From positions 1 through 55,391 of the forward strand of contig PLLC01000099.1 in the NCBI GenBank assembly GCA_003141195.1: 55,391 bases of DNA. The letters are read 5' to 3'. This DNA is from Syntrophaceae bacterium (GTDB lineage: Bacteria > Desulfobacterota > Syntrophia > Syntrophales > UBA5619). Below the pieces are notes generated by a model. That model saw only the letters and a program-made list of their open reading frames with translations. It was not told the DNA's origin and ran no database searches. Shown in pieces: positions 11,226 through 20,586 of the stretch (position 1 is its first letter; each line of letters begins with the position of its first letter). The position numbers and the translations under genes are program-made.

Positions 11226-11296
11226 AGGTGTTTCCGAAGCCGGGGCGGATCAGTCGTGATTCGCTCGTAAAAAGTCGGTAAGTTCACAAATCTGGA

Positions 11297-11462
11297 ACGG
11301 CTTCGCAAAAAGCCCCAGAGGCAAAGCGCGCAAATTCTGAGGAGTGAGGCGTACTTTCTTGTACGCCGCAAGCTTGCCCCGAGCTTGTCGCGGGGAAGAA
11401 TGCAGCGCAACGCAGCAGGCGCCTGCCCCTGCGAAAGCAGGGGGACTTTTTCTGAAACCGTC
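11297..11462. repeat. Dispersed palindromic repeat, copy A2
   Basis: Same family as A1 but inverted in the middle part. The left end reads ACGGCTTCGCAAAAAG, the right end CTTTTTCTGAAACCGTCA. It carries two embedded GC-rich modules, including CCCCTGCGAAAGCAGGGG, a perfect hairpin with a GAAA-type loop. A related outer segment precedes it (about 11262-11290). Its right end supplies the stop codon of fdhE: on the minus strand the terminal TGACGG of the element contains the TGA. Confidence 0.75.
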
Positions 11463-12300
11463 AGTCGTAGCCCTCGTCGTTGGCGAGCATATCCAGATGG
11501 AGCGTGGCGATGTCCTCCACGTCCAGGTCCGCCTTCTGCTTCACCTCCCGGAAGTCGACGATCTTGATGTACCGCTTGCACTCGTTGCAGACGTCGACGC
11601 GGTACCGCTCGTCCCCTTCGATCGTGAAATAGGCGAGGCTCTGCTGTTCCTCGTTGCCGCAGAAGGGGCATTTGATCCGTAGGTAGTTCCATTCGAAGCC
11701 GCACTGGTTGCAGAAAAGGTAGCGGCTTCCCTCCTCGTTCCGGATCTCGCCGATCTTGGGTTCCCGGCCGCAGACGGGACAGTAGCCCTCCGCCCAGTCC
11801 GCCTTTCGGACGGCGTCTCCGTAACGTGCCGCGACCTTCTCCAGGGCCGGCCTCAGGCTCTCTTCGATGAACAGCTCCACGAGGTCGAAGGAGGCCTCTT
11901 CCTCGTCGTCCGCCGTCTCTTCTTCTTCCAACGGCAGGGGATTGAAGGATTCGTAGATCAGGTCGTTGAAGCGGATCTCGCCCTCGAGGATCTTCCTCGC
12001 CATTTCACCGGTTTCCCCCGGCGCCCGCTTCTCGGCGATCTCCAGAAGGGCCAGAAAATACGCCTGGGGTTCCGCAAGGTCGCCGATGACCGAAGAAAAA
12101 TCGACGAGGGGAAATCCTCCCACCATCTTGGCTGCTATCATTTTTTCATTGACGGGGAAGATCTCCCTCTGCATCCGGCGCCGGTATTCCTCGCGCAGGA
12201 TCAGGATCTCCTCCAGGATATCGAGAAGCTCCGCGTAATGGGGGCTCAAATCTCTGTGGGTTTGTATCGTCTGCAATGCATCCTTCAATGCCGTCGCCAT
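11461..12300 (-). CDS. fdhE: FdhE-like formate dehydrogenase accessory protein
   Basis: FdhE proteins are cytosolic rubredoxin-like zinc/iron proteins needed for maturation of formate dehydrogenases. The 279-residue product has a helical N-terminal half (residues 1-170, with an acidic EEEETADDEEE patch) and then four CxxC motifs: CPVCG, CNQCG, CPFCG and CNEC, as in the family. The ATG at 12300 with AAGGAG upstream fits; 42 additional in-frame codons upstream look non-coding. No formate dehydrogenase genes are in the window, so the partner is elsewhere. The stop codon lies within the end of repeat A2. Confidence 0.85.
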   Translation of the reverse strand: MATALKDALQTIQTHRDLSPHYAELLDILEEILILREEYRRRMQREIFPVNEKMIAAKMVGGFPLVDFSSVIGDLAEPQAYFLALLEIAEKRAPGETGEMARKILEGEIRFNDLIYESFNPLPLEEEETADDEEEASFDLVELFIEESLRPALEKVAARYGDAVRKADWAEGYCPVCGREPKIGEIRNEEGSRYLFCNQCGFEWNYLRIKCPFCGNEEQQSLAYFTIEGDERYRVDVCNECKRYIKIVDFREVKQKADLDVEDIATLHLDMLANDEGYD

Positions 12301-12466
12301 GCCGGCTGCTCTCCTTATATTTTGAATGCCTGGCGCTCTATATCCCCTTTCCCCCCCAAGTTCAAGCGATATTTTCCGGGATCGCGCCTTTAAGATGCCG
12401 CTCCGCCATCTCAAATAATGTCCCATGAATTTGGGTAGGTGAACAGCGGACGGGGAAAAATGGAAC

Positions 12467-12500
12467 GGCGCCGGGAGGCCTCTTCAAGCCTCCCGGCGCC
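12467..12500 (-). terminator. Rho-independent terminator after the CoA-transferase gene
   Basis: Perfect 13-base inverted repeat (GGCGCCGGGAGGC and its complement) with an 8-base loop. Read leftward it is followed by a T-rich run (CGTTCCATTTTTCC). It lies 24 bases past the stop of the leftward CoA-transferase gene, which ends the nine-gene directon. Confidence 0.85.
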
Positions 12501-12523
12501 GCCATGGAATTCGAAGAGTACGC

Positions 12524-14530
12524 CTACTGCTCCTTCAACGCTTTCCCGGCTTTTTCCTGGCTGTCATAGATGTACGGAGCCAGACGGCGCTTCTTCAGTT
12601 CATCGCCCAGTTTCATCCTCAGGAAGGCGCTGGTGGTGTAACGGGTCACCCCCCGGTAGTACTTCATGACATCCTTGACCATATCGGTGTACTCATCCAC
12701 CAGTTCAGGCAAAATATTGAAGTTGTCGTAATTGACTATGGTATTGACCTTCTTGCCCAAGGGCGCCAGGATCTGCTCCACCTTTTTCCGGATAAGCCGG
12801 ATATCATTGCGGGAGCGGATATAGTAATTTTCAAAGTTCACGAAGAAAAAATTTTCCTCGGGATGATACACCAGACGGTCTTCCAGCGGCAGGCTCAGCA
12901 GATCTTCCTTGAGTCCCATCGTCCCGGGCAGGAAGATTCTTTCATCCATCCGTTTGGGTTTCTTCGCGATGATCGGCTTGAAATCCATCTGTTCCAGGAT
13001 GTCCCGTTGCAGATCGATGCCGGGGGCGATCTCCACCAGTTTCAGGCCTTTCTCGCAGAGGGTGAAGACACACCGTTCCGTGATATACATCACCGGCCGT
13101 TTCAGCGAGGCGGCATACCGTCCGCTGAAGGTTTTCTGCTGAACCTGTCGGACGAACTTTTTTTCGCGGCCTTCCTGGATAATCTGGAGTTTGCCGCCCT
13201 CGACGGAAATTTTCAATCCGCCCGCCGTAAAGGTTCCTACAAAGATGATCCGCTTTGAATTCTGGCTGATGTTGATGAAGCCGCCGGGTCCGACCAGGCG
13301 GGGACCGTATTTGCTGACGTTGATATTCCCTTCCTGATCCACTTCCGCAGCCCCCAGGCAGGCGACATCCAGACCGCCGCCGTCATAGAAGTCAAACTGG
13401 TAGGGCTGATCGATCAGGCAGTCCATGTTGATCCCCGTACCGAAGTTGAGGCCGCCGTTGGGGAGCCCGCCGATCACACCGGGCTCCGCCGTCAGGGTCA
13501 GGTATTCGATAATTCTTTCCTCGTTGGCCACCCGGGCCACCCCTTCGGGCATGCCGATGCCGAGGTTGACGATGCTGTTGGCCTTCAGTTCGAAGGCCGC
13601 CCGGCGCGCGATGATTTTGCGTTCGTCCATGGGCAGCGGCGGAATGGACAGGATGGGGATCTTGATCTCGCAACTCAGCGCGGGGTTGTAGGGTTCGGCA
13701 AAGGTCTGCCAATGATTCTCGGCGCTGGCGACGACCACGCAATCGACCAGGATTCCTGGGACCTTGACGTCTCTTGCCCGGAGGGTTCCCCGCTCCGCGA
13801 TCCTCTCCACCTGGGCGATGACGAAACCGTTGGAATTCTTGGCTGCCATGGCCATGGAAAGGGCGTCCAGCGTCAGGGCCTCTCTCTCCATGGTGATGTT
13901 GCCGTCCGCGTCCGCCGTCGTACCGCGAATGATGGCCACATGGATGGGAAAGGCCTTGTAGAATAGGTATTCCTGTCCCTTGATCTGGATGACCTCGATG
14001 AGATCATCCCCCTTGTTCTTCGTCAGGTCGTTGATCTTCCCCCCCTCCACCCGGGGATCCACGAAGGTTCCCATCCCCACGGTGGTGATCGTTCCCGGCC
14101 GGTGGGCGGCGATATCCCGAAAGAAGTGAGAGACCACGCCCTGGGGGAAGTTGTAGCCGAAGATCTTGTTTTCCCGGATGAGCTTCTGGAGTTTGGGAGC
14201 CAGACCGATGTGCCCGCCTATGACCCGCCTCACCAGACCTTCGTGACCGAAATGGTTCAGCCCCTTGTCCTTGCCGTCGCCCTGACCGGCCGCGTAGAGC
14301 AGGGTCAAGTTCTTAGGGCTGCCCGTTCTGATGTAGTAAGCCTCCAGTCGGACGGCGATCTCCTCGGCGAAACCTGCACCGATGAAGCCGCCCGTTGCCA
14401 CCGTGTCGCCGTCACGGATGATGCGGACGGCCTCTTCCGCCGAGACCAGCTTGCCTTTCTTCACACGCTGAGACGGCAGTTGCGACAGGACGGGATGGAC
14501 CAGTTTTCTTCCCGCTTTGACCGCCTTCAT
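12524..14530 (-). CDS. Family I acyl-CoA:carboxylate CoA-transferase with C-terminal extension
   Basis: Moves CoA between an acyl-CoA and a free carboxylate, activating acids without ATP. Of 668 residues, the first 530 or so match propionate/acetoacetate CoA-transferases of the YdiF type: the alpha half opens with GDTVATGGFIGAGFAEE, the beta half with SIVNLGIGMPEGVARVA, and the catalytic glutamate is probably Glu349 in TAEPGVIGGLP with GGLNFG after it. About 130 extra C-terminal residues (from about 535) are not recognised; similar enzymes usually end near 520. GGAGG precedes the ATG. It is last in the catabolic directon, separated from the usp gene by repeat B1. Confidence 0.88.
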   Translation of the reverse strand: MKAVKAGRKLVHPVLSQLPSQRVKKGKLVSAEEAVRIIRDGDTVATGGFIGAGFAEEIAVRLEAYYIRTGSPKNLTLLYAAGQGDGKDKGLNHFGHEGLVRRVIGGHIGLAPKLQKLIRENKIFGYNFPQGVVSHFFRDIAAHRPGTITTVGMGTFVDPRVEGGKINDLTKNKGDDLIEVIQIKGQEYLFYKAFPIHVAIIRGTTADADGNITMEREALTLDALSMAMAAKNSNGFVIAQVERIAERGTLRARDVKVPGILVDCVVVASAENHWQTFAEPYNPALSCEIKIPILSIPPLPMDERKIIARRAAFELKANSIVNLGIGMPEGVARVANEERIIEYLTLTAEPGVIGGLPNGGLNFGTGINMDCLIDQPYQFDFYDGGGLDVACLGAAEVDQEGNINVSKYGPRLVGPGGFINISQNSKRIIFVGTFTAGGLKISVEGGKLQIIQEGREKKFVRQVQQKTFSGRYAASLKRPVMYITERCVFTLCEKGLKLVEIAPGIDLQRDILEQMDFKPIIAKKPKRMDERIFLPGTMGLKEDLLSLPLEDRLVYHPEENFFFVNFENYYIRSRNDIRLIRKKVEQILAPLGKKVNTIVNYDNFNILPELVDEYTDMVKDVMKYYRGVTRYTTSAFLRMKLGDELKKRRLAPYIYDSQEKAGKALKEQ

Positions 14531-14565
14531 GCCTTGCCTCCTGGAGATACAAACGGTATCCCTGA

Positions 14566-14689
14566 CAGGCTGTTGAAAAACGCCCGTCTACTGCATTTCC
14601 CTCATCCTTCGCCGTTCAACGTACTAGAAAGTACGCCTCACGGCTCAGGATTTCGGGGGCCTTGCATCCAGACGTTTTTGAACAGCCTG
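14566..14689. repeat. Dispersed palindromic repeat, copy B1
   Basis: A 124-base element with near-perfect inverted ends: CAGGCTGTTGAAAAACG at the left and CGTTTTTGAACAGCCTG at the right. The inner core (CTCATCCTTCGCCGTTCAAC, AGTACGCCTCACGGCTCAGG) resembles that of type A, so A and B are two branches of one family. It fills most of the gap between the usp and CoA-transferase genes. Copy B2 at 48239-48361 is nearly identical in opposite orientation. Confidence 0.85.
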
Positions 14690-14697
14690 CTGATCGG

Positions 14698-15216
14698 TTA
14701 AATCTCCCCCAGGGTGATGTCGGTTTCCCCCTTCGGCAGCGGGATGATATAGACCGGCTTGCGGATCCGGCGGAGCACCTTCTCGGAGACGCTGCCGAGG
14801 AAGGTATGGCTGATCGCCCCCTTGCCGTTCGTCCCCATGATCACGGTGTCGCAACCCAGTTCATCGGTCTTGTCCAGGATCTCCGCGGCAGGGTCCCCGA
14901 AGACGACATGGATCCCGATGACCCTCTTGAGCGTCTCCGGGTCGTCGCTGAGTTCCCGTTCGGCGAACTGTTTCAGACGCTCTTTGATCCGCAGACGGAT
15001 ATTCTCCTGCGATTCCTTCCTTCTCTGGTCGATTTTCTCCTGATCGATGTGCATGAGCAGGAGCGCTTCCGTCTGCGGTGAAAGGGACTCGATGACGTGG
15101 AGGAGGTGGATTTTTGCGTCGTGCTTCCGCGCCGTGTTGACTGCGTAGCGGAAGGCGTAGGCTGAGTTCTTGCTCAGGTCGGTCGCGTACAGAACGTTTT
15201 GTATCTTCGGAATCAT
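14698..15216 (-). CDS. Universal stress protein, UspA family
   Basis: A 172-residue single-domain UspA protein. It begins with the family strand and loop (VLYATDLSKNSAYAFRYA) and ends with the ATP-binding G-2X-G-9X-G-S signature (MGTNGKGAISHTFLGSVSEKV), so it probably binds ATP. A charged helical insert lies at about residues 55-95. It starts 52 bases after the TRAP permease dctM on the same strand with an AGGAGAG Shine-Dalgarno. UspA proteins often accompany TRAP transporters (the TeaD type binds ATP and modulates uptake), so a role in regulating this transporter is a reasonable inference. Confidence 0.9.
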   Translation of the reverse strand: MIPKIQNVLYATDLSKNSAYAFRYAVNTARKHDAKIHLLHVIESLSPQTEALLLMHIDQEKIDQRRKESQENIRLRIKERLKQFAERELSDDPETLKRVIGIHVVFGDPAAEILDKTDELGCDTVIMGTNGKGAISHTFLGSVSEKVLRRIRKPVYIIPLPKGETDITLGEI

Positions 15217-15268
15217 ATTCTCTTCTCTCCTTTTTCATGTTGCAATTCGAAATGGACCCTCCCGCCGG

Positions 15269-16594
15269 TTATTTTCCGAACATCGCATGGGGCAGCCAGA
15301 CGACGATCTCCGGGAAGATCGTGCAGATTACAACTCCAATCGCCTGGAGGATCAGAAACGGGACGACGCCCCGGTAGATGTGGCCCAAATTCACCCCCTC
15401 GATCCCGAGCCCCGACAGGTAGAACAGCGCGTAGCCGAACGGCGGGGTCAGGAAGGACATCTGCAGGTTGATCGCGAGCATCGCGACGAACCAGAGCATG
15501 TCGAAGCCCAGTTGCTGGGCGACGGGCAGAAAGATCGGGAAGGTGATCATGACGATCCCGATCCAGTCGATGAAGCAGCCGAGGATGATGTAGATGATCA
15601 TGATCAGGATGTAGGTGCCCCATTTCCCGAGGCCCAGTCCCATGATCGCGTTGACCACGGCGGTGCCGCCGCCCAGCCCCAGAAAAACGCCGGTGAAGCA
15701 GGTTGCGCCGACAAGGATGATGATCACCATCGTGACCGTCCGGGAGGTCTGGTAGAGGCAGTCGGAAAAGTTTTTCCACGTCAGTTTCCCGTAGGCGATG
15801 ACCATGATGAAGGACGCGAAGGCGCCGACGCCGGCCGCCTCCGTCGGCGTGGCGATGCCGAAGAAGATCGCCCCGAGGACGAGGAAGATCAGCCCCAGCG
15901 GCGGGACGGCGTAGCGGAAGGTGTCCTTGATGCGTTTGGCAAAGGGGATCAATGCGAGCTCATCCGCGGGAACGGGAGGGCCAAGTTCGGGGTTGATCCC
16001 GCAGCGGATGGCGATGTAGATCATATAGAGGACGCCGAGCGTGACCCCGGGGATGACGCCGGACATGAGAAGCTTGCCGGCGGAGAGCGCCCCCTGGTCG
16101 GCCATCATGACGAGCATGATGCTGGGGGGGATGAGGATTCCCAGGCTCCCGCCCGCCGCGACCATCCCCATCGTCATCTCCTTCTGGTAGCCGTAGCGGA
16201 TCAGCATCGGTCCGGCGAGGAGTCCCATTGTGACGACCGACGCGCCGACGATCCCTGTGCAGGCCGCAAAGACGATGCAGACACCGATCACCGCGAGCCC
16301 CACGCCTCCCCGGATCGGACCGAGGAGAATCCGGAGCGCCTTGAACAGTTCGTCCGCCACGCCCGACATCGTCAGGAAATTCCCCATCAGGATGAAGAGC
16401 GTGATCGCCACGAGGACGAAGTTGTCCATCGTGCCGTAGATCCGGTCCATGAAGATCCCGAAGAACTGCGGTCCGATGAAGAAGAAACCGAACAGAACGC
16501 CGACCCCGCCGAGTGCGAAGGCCAAGGGGTGTCCCATGAAGAAGAAGATCACCAGCGCGACAAACATGCCGATGGCAGCCATTTCCGGACTCAT
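15269..16594 (-). CDS. dctM: TRAP transporter large permease (DctM)
   Basis: The 441-residue, 11-12 helix subunit that carries sodium-coupled uptake in TRAP transporters. Typical stretches are MGHPLAFALGG near the start, PMLIRYGYQKEMTMGMVAAGGSLGILIPPS at about 150-180 (given here as the family signature region), EAAGVGAFAS and the C-terminal LTPPFGYALFYLSG. Its ATG overlaps the dctQ stop by four bases (ATGA), so translation is probably coupled. It acts with DctQ and the periplasmic DctP encoded upstream. Confidence 0.95.
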   Translation of the reverse strand: MSPEMAAIGMFVALVIFFFMGHPLAFALGGVGVLFGFFFIGPQFFGIFMDRIYGTMDNFVLVAITLFILMGNFLTMSGVADELFKALRILLGPIRGGVGLAVIGVCIVFAACTGIVGASVVTMGLLAGPMLIRYGYQKEMTMGMVAAGGSLGILIPPSIMLVMMADQGALSAGKLLMSGVIPGVTLGVLYMIYIAIRCGINPELGPPVPADELALIPFAKRIKDTFRYAVPPLGLIFLVLGAIFFGIATPTEAAGVGAFASFIMVIAYGKLTWKNFSDCLYQTSRTVTMVIIILVGATCFTGVFLGLGGGTAVVNAIMGLGLGKWGTYILIMIIYIILGCFIDWIGIVMITFPIFLPVAQQLGFDMLWFVAMLAINLQMSFLTPPFGYALFYLSGLGIEGVNLGHIYRGVVPFLILQAIGVVICTIFPEIVVWLPHAMFGK

Positions 16595-17106
16595 TGGCTC
16601 ACCCCCTTTTCCTGAACAAGAACGTTGACGGTCTTGATCACCTCGGAGATCCCCTGCAGCAGCAGAAACAGGGCGGTGAGCGGGATGACCGTCTTGATCG
16701 GGTAGAGCGGCGGGCCCCAGATGCTCCAGGATGTTTCCAGCATGCTCCAGGAGTTCAGCGCATAGGAGACGCCGAAATAGAGCCAGACGCCGATGAACGG
16801 GAAGTACATGAAGAGGTAGCAGATCAGCGACAGGATCGCCTGGGTCTTCGGGGAGTAGCGACTGGTGACGAGATCGATCGTCACGTGTGATTTATACAGC
16901 AGGCCATACGCCGCAACGAGCATGAAATGCGCGCCGTAGAAGAAATTGCTCATCTCGAACGTCCAGACCGTGGGGTGCTGGAACGAGCGGGTGATCACCT
17001 CATAAACGACCAGCAGCGTCAGCGGGATCATAAGGTAGCTGCAGACGATCCCCGTCCAGCGGCTGAACGCATCGATCCTTTTGGATATGCCAAGCCATGT
17101 GTTCAT
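16591..17106 (-). CDS. dctQ: TRAP transporter small permease (DctQ)
   Basis: A 171-residue integral membrane protein with four predicted helices, the small subunit that forms the membrane complex with DctM. The family pattern of a tryptophan-rich amphipathic segment after helix 1 (VWTFEMSNFFYGAHFMLVAA) is visible. A GAGAGAGG Shine-Dalgarno precedes the ATG. It starts 83 bases after dctP and overlaps dctM by four bases. Confidence 0.92.
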   Translation of the reverse strand: MNTWLGISKRIDAFSRWTGIVCSYLMIPLTLLVVYEVITRSFQHPTVWTFEMSNFFYGAHFMLVAAYGLLYKSHVTIDLVTSRYSPKTQAILSLICYLFMYFPFIGVWLYFGVSYALNSWSMLETSWSIWGPPLYPIKTVIPLTALFLLLQGISEVIKTVNVLVQEKGVSQ

Positions 17107-17189
17107 ATCGGGAACCTCTCTCTCGGGAAGTGGGGGGGAGCGCCCGGTATCCTCCGGGCGCTCCGTTCGGTTCAGATCTGTTCAGACCC

Positions 17190-18290
17190 TTACTTCAGGC
17201 CGGGAAGTTTCGGTATGGTAAAGGGGTTGCGTCCCTGGGAAAACGGTTCCTGGGCATCCCGGGCAGTCCGGAAGTCCTTCAGGTACTGGAACATGGATAT
17301 GGCGGCCTTGCTGTAATCGGGGTTCTTTGCCGATTCATCCACGAGGTATTCCCAGGCGTACTCTTCGATCTTTTTGAGCTCGGCGTTGGAGAGCTTGAAG
17401 ATCTGCGTGCCCGCCTTCTTGAAGAGTTGCAAGGCCTCGATGTTGCCGGTCTCGTACCAACTGCTGATATAGGAGACATTGGCCATGGCCGCTTTCTCGA
17501 CGATCACCTTCAGGTCCGCCGGGAGCTTCTCCCAGACGCCTTTGTTGATCATGACGCCGAAGGTGGAGGAGGGCTGATGCCAGCCGGGACCTATGTTGTA
17601 TTTGGTGACCTCGCTGAAGCCCATCTTCCAGTCGATGGAGGGACTGCAGAACTCCGCACCGTCGATCGTCGCCATCTGGAGGGCCTGGTAGATCTCGCCT
17701 CCGGAGATCATGACCTGAGCCGCCCCCAATTTCTGGAGGACGTGCCCCTGGGCCTTTCCGGACATCCGGAGCTTCTTTCCCTTGTAATCGGCCAGGGTCT
17801 TGATCGGGACGCGGGCGCGGATGCCCGATTCCATCGGACTGACCGACGTGAGGAAATACATCAGGTTGTATTTTCCGAACAGGTCGTCGAACACCTTCTT
17901 CCCGCCGTAATGGTAGTACCAGTTGACGGCATCGTACTGGCAGAGCCCCATCGGATAAGAACCGAGGAGGTCGAAGGCGGAGTTTTTGCCGGCCCAGTAG
18001 CTCGGCCAGTCGCCGCCGCACTCCACGGAGCCCTTGGCGACGGTGTCGAAGACCGCGTTCGCCGGGACCAGTTCGCCGGCGGGCGAGACGGTGATCTGGA
18101 GGCGACCATTGCTCAGTTCGCCGACCAGCTTGGCGAAGTTCTTGTCCCCCTCGATCAGGTTGATGGCCGGCGTCCAGGTGCTGACCATCTTCCATTTGAT
18201 CGGTTGATCGGCGGCCGCGGCAATGCCGAGGCTGGTGCAGAAAATCGTTACCATCATGACGGCGATCAGGATTCCCAACCATTTTTTCAT
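17190..18290 (-). CDS. dctP: TRAP transporter periplasmic binding protein (DctP/TakP type)
   Basis: A 366-residue exported receptor that delivers a carboxylate to DctQM. It starts with a signal peptide (MKKWLGILIAVMMVTIFC, cleavage probably after AAA near residue 26). The mature protein has KGKKLRMSGKAQG, where the arginine should bind the substrate carboxylate, and the helix ATIDGAEFCSPSIDWKMGF followed by GPGWHQPS. This arrangement resembles TakP, the 2-oxoacid receptor of Rhodobacter sphaeroides, so a 2-oxo- or hydroxy-monocarboxylate is the likely ligand (inference). The ATG at 18290 was chosen by the GGGGGAAA Shine-Dalgarno and signal peptide. Confidence 0.92.
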   Translation of the reverse strand: MKKWLGILIAVMMVTIFCTSLGIAAAADQPIKWKMVSTWTPAINLIEGDKNFAKLVGELSNGRLQITVSPAGELVPANAVFDTVAKGSVECGGDWPSYWAGKNSAFDLLGSYPMGLCQYDAVNWYYHYGGKKVFDDLFGKYNLMYFLTSVSPMESGIRARVPIKTLADYKGKKLRMSGKAQGHVLQKLGAAQVMISGGEIYQALQMATIDGAEFCSPSIDWKMGFSEVTKYNIGPGWHQPSSTFGVMINKGVWEKLPADLKVIVEKAAMANVSYISSWYETGNIEALQLFKKAGTQIFKLSNAELKKIEEYAWEYLVDESAKNPDYSKAAISMFQYLKDFRTARDAQEPFSQGRNPFTIPKLPGLK

Positions 18291-18430
18291 AGCATTTCCC
18301 CCTTTTTTTAATGAGATCATGAAAACAATTTCCTGGGGCCGGCGGACGCATTCGCTCCTTTTCCTGTGTCCGCCGCCGGTATTCATCCGTGCGTTTTTCC
18401 GGGCGTCACCTCCTTTTCTTCTGAAATCTT

Positions 18431-20077
18431 TTATCGGGTCTCAACGGCCTTCATCTTTTCAACCTCCCGTCTGCGAAGCTCCCCCCGGATGATCTTGCCG
18501 GTGCTCGTCATGGGAAGCTCCGCCACGAACTCGATCTCCCGCGGGTACTCGTGGGCGGCCAGCCGGGTTTTCACGAATTCCTGGATCTCCCGGGCCAGCT
18601 CCTCCGAGCCGTTTACCCCGGCCTTGAGCACCACGAAGGCCTTGACCACCTCCGTGCGCACCTCGTCGGGTTTGCCGATGACGGCGGACATGGTCACGGC
18701 CGGATGCTTGAGCAGGCAGTCCTCGATCTCTGCGGGTCCGATCCGGTAACCGGAGGAGGTGATGACATCGTCTTTCCGGGCGACATACCAGATATAGCCG
18801 TCCTCATCCTTCTTTCCGAGATCTCCCGTGAGGGACCAGTCAAGGACGAATTTGTCCAGGGTGGCCTGGGGGTTCTGCCAGTAGTTGAGGAACATGACCG
18901 GGTCGGGGCGCAGGATCGCGATCTCACCGACCGTCCCCGGCGGGACGATATTCCCCTCCGCATCCACCACCTCCACGCGGTGGCCGGGGATCGGCTTTCC
19001 CATCGAACCCCGGCGGATGGGCATGATCTCGCAGCAGTTTCCCACGACGAGATTCACCTCGGTCTGGCCATAGAACTCGTTGATCTCCAGATCCATCACC
19101 TGGCGGCCCCAGTCGAGCAGCTCCTCGCCCAGGGTCTCGCCGCCGCAGCCGATCGTCCGCATCCGGTAGTCGTAGCGGCCCTTCGGGTCCTTGACCTGAC
19201 GCATCATCTTGAGGGCGGTCGGCGGCATGAAGGCGTTCCGGATGCCGTATTTGGCGATAAAATGAAAGGCCTGTTCGGGGTCGAATTTTTTGGCGCGGTA
19301 GGCGACGACGGGGACGCCGTGGTGCCAGCTCGGCAGGAGGACGTCAATCAGCCCGCCGATCCAGGCCCAGTCGGCGGGCGTCCAGTAGACGTCTTCCTTC
19401 TTCGGGAAGAAGTTGTGGAAGAATTCGACCCCCGGGACGTGACCGAGAACGACCCGGTGGGCATGGAGAGCCCCTTTCGGCGGCCCGGTCGTTCCCGAGG
19501 TGTAGATGATCAGGGCCGGATCGTCCGCCTTCGTCGGCACGGGTTCGAAGCGGGAGGCGCCCTTTTCCAGCTCCGCCCAGAAATCGATGGCGCCGGCCTC
19601 CGGCTTCCCCCGGGTGACGAAGAGAAGTTTCAGGTCGGGGAGGCGGTCGCGGATCTGGAGCACCTTCTCGACATTGGCCCCGTCGGTGATGACCGCTTTC
19701 GCCCCGCTGTTTCCGAGACGATATTCCAGGGCGTCAGGGCCGAAGAGGGTGAACAGTGGGATCGCGATGGCGCCCAATTTGTAAACGGCGACATGGGTGA
19801 TCGCCGTCTCAGGGCACTGCGGGAGCAGGATGCCGACCCGGTCGCCCCGGGCGACGCCGTGCGCCCGCAGGGCGTTGGCCAGACGGTTGGAGAGATTCTT
19901 GATATCCCAGAAGGTGTATTTTTCGGTCCGGCCGCCTTCGTCCTCATAGATGAGGGCGAGGCGGTAGCGCTCGTCCGCCCATTTGTCGCAGACATCGACC
20001 CCGATGTTGTAGTACTCCGGGATCTGCCAGTGGAAACTCCGATATACCTCATCGTAAGTGCTTTTCTTTTGCAGCAT
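18431..20077 (-). CDS. AMP-forming acyl-CoA synthetase
   Basis: Activates a carboxylate to its CoA thioester using ATP via an acyl-adenylate. The 548-residue protein shows the whole ANL-superfamily set: P-loop YTSGTTGPPKGALH near residue 210, FYGQTEVN, the SLTGDLGKKDEDGYIWYVARKDD hinge region (A8), and the catalytic lysine in STGKIIRGELRRRE near the end. The similarity looks closest to medium-chain/ACSM-type synthetases, but the acid used cannot be read from sequence. It lies between the ferritin-like gene (64 bases) and dctP (140 bases), so it may activate what the TRAP system imports. Confidence 0.92.
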   Translation of the reverse strand: MLQKKSTYDEVYRSFHWQIPEYYNIGVDVCDKWADERYRLALIYEDEGGRTEKYTFWDIKNLSNRLANALRAHGVARGDRVGILLPQCPETAITHVAVYKLGAIAIPLFTLFGPDALEYRLGNSGAKAVITDGANVEKVLQIRDRLPDLKLLFVTRGKPEAGAIDFWAELEKGASRFEPVPTKADDPALIIYTSGTTGPPKGALHAHRVVLGHVPGVEFFHNFFPKKEDVYWTPADWAWIGGLIDVLLPSWHHGVPVVAYRAKKFDPEQAFHFIAKYGIRNAFMPPTALKMMRQVKDPKGRYDYRMRTIGCGGETLGEELLDWGRQVMDLEINEFYGQTEVNLVVGNCCEIMPIRRGSMGKPIPGHRVEVVDAEGNIVPPGTVGEIAILRPDPVMFLNYWQNPQATLDKFVLDWSLTGDLGKKDEDGYIWYVARKDDVITSSGYRIGPAEIEDCLLKHPAVTMSAVIGKPDEVRTEVVKAFVVLKAGVNGSEELAREIQEFVKTRLAAHEYPREIEFVAELPMTSTGKIIRGELRRREVEKMKAVETR

Positions 20078-20141
20078 AGACTCCCTACCTTTTTTAAACA
20101 GTCGGCACTTCAGCACGCAGGATCTGATGACGCGGTTTTAT

Positions 20142-20573
20142 TCATGCATGCAACTTTTTAATCTTTCCGATCAGCTCCTCCTTTGCGGTCTGGAGTTTCT
20201 TCAGGGCCTTTGCGACCTCCGCAAGTTTGAGCTTTTCCGAGGCTGTTAGCAGAAATCGCGAAGCTGTCTTTTCGGCGGCGAGAACGGCCCGGATGCCATC
20301 GGCCGGGTTTTTGACCTCTTTCTTCGGCATTTCGGACGGAAAATCCTCGGCCTTCAGATTGCGGACCGGCTCCAGGATCATCTCGGTGATGTTTTCCCGG
20401 CGGATGGTTTCCAGCGTCCGGCGGTGCTTCGTTTTCACCTGGACGATCTCTTCCAGGGCTGGCCTAACGACGAGACAGTCCTTTCTCGCGAGCAGCTTTT
20501 CCAGAAAGGCGAGGGAACGGTCTTCCGTATCGATGGCAAAGGTCAGGATGGCGCTGAACGTGGACAGATTCAT
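20142..20573 (-). CDS. Small helical protein, ferritin-like/rubrerythrin-like
   Basis: A 143-residue, almost entirely helical protein. Its first helix (FAIDTEDRSLAFLEKLL) and the later KHRRTLETIRRENITEM recall the ferritin-like four-helix family of short rubrerythrin-type proteins, but a full set of di-iron ligands is not obvious, so metal binding is uncertain. The C-terminus is lysine-rich. The ATG at 20573 has a strong GGGAGGAG Shine-Dalgarno and begins 13 bases after the semialdehyde dehydrogenase stop, a tight operon position between two acyl-CoA enzymes. Confidence 0.7.
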   Translation of the reverse strand: MNLSTFSAILTFAIDTEDRSLAFLEKLLARKDCLVVRPALEEIVQVKTKHRRTLETIRRENITEMILEPVRNLKAEDFPSEMPKKEVKNPADGIRAVLAAEKTASRFLLTASEKLKLAEVAKALKKLQTAKEELIGKIKKLHA

Positions 20574-20586
20574 GGCCTCTCCTCCC

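Noticed and set aside
15170-16615. Long open frame on the plus strand opposite dctM
   Set aside because: It is antisense to a clear TRAP permease, has repetitive Asp/Arg/His composition and no Shine-Dalgarno; it arises from the codon bias of the real gene.
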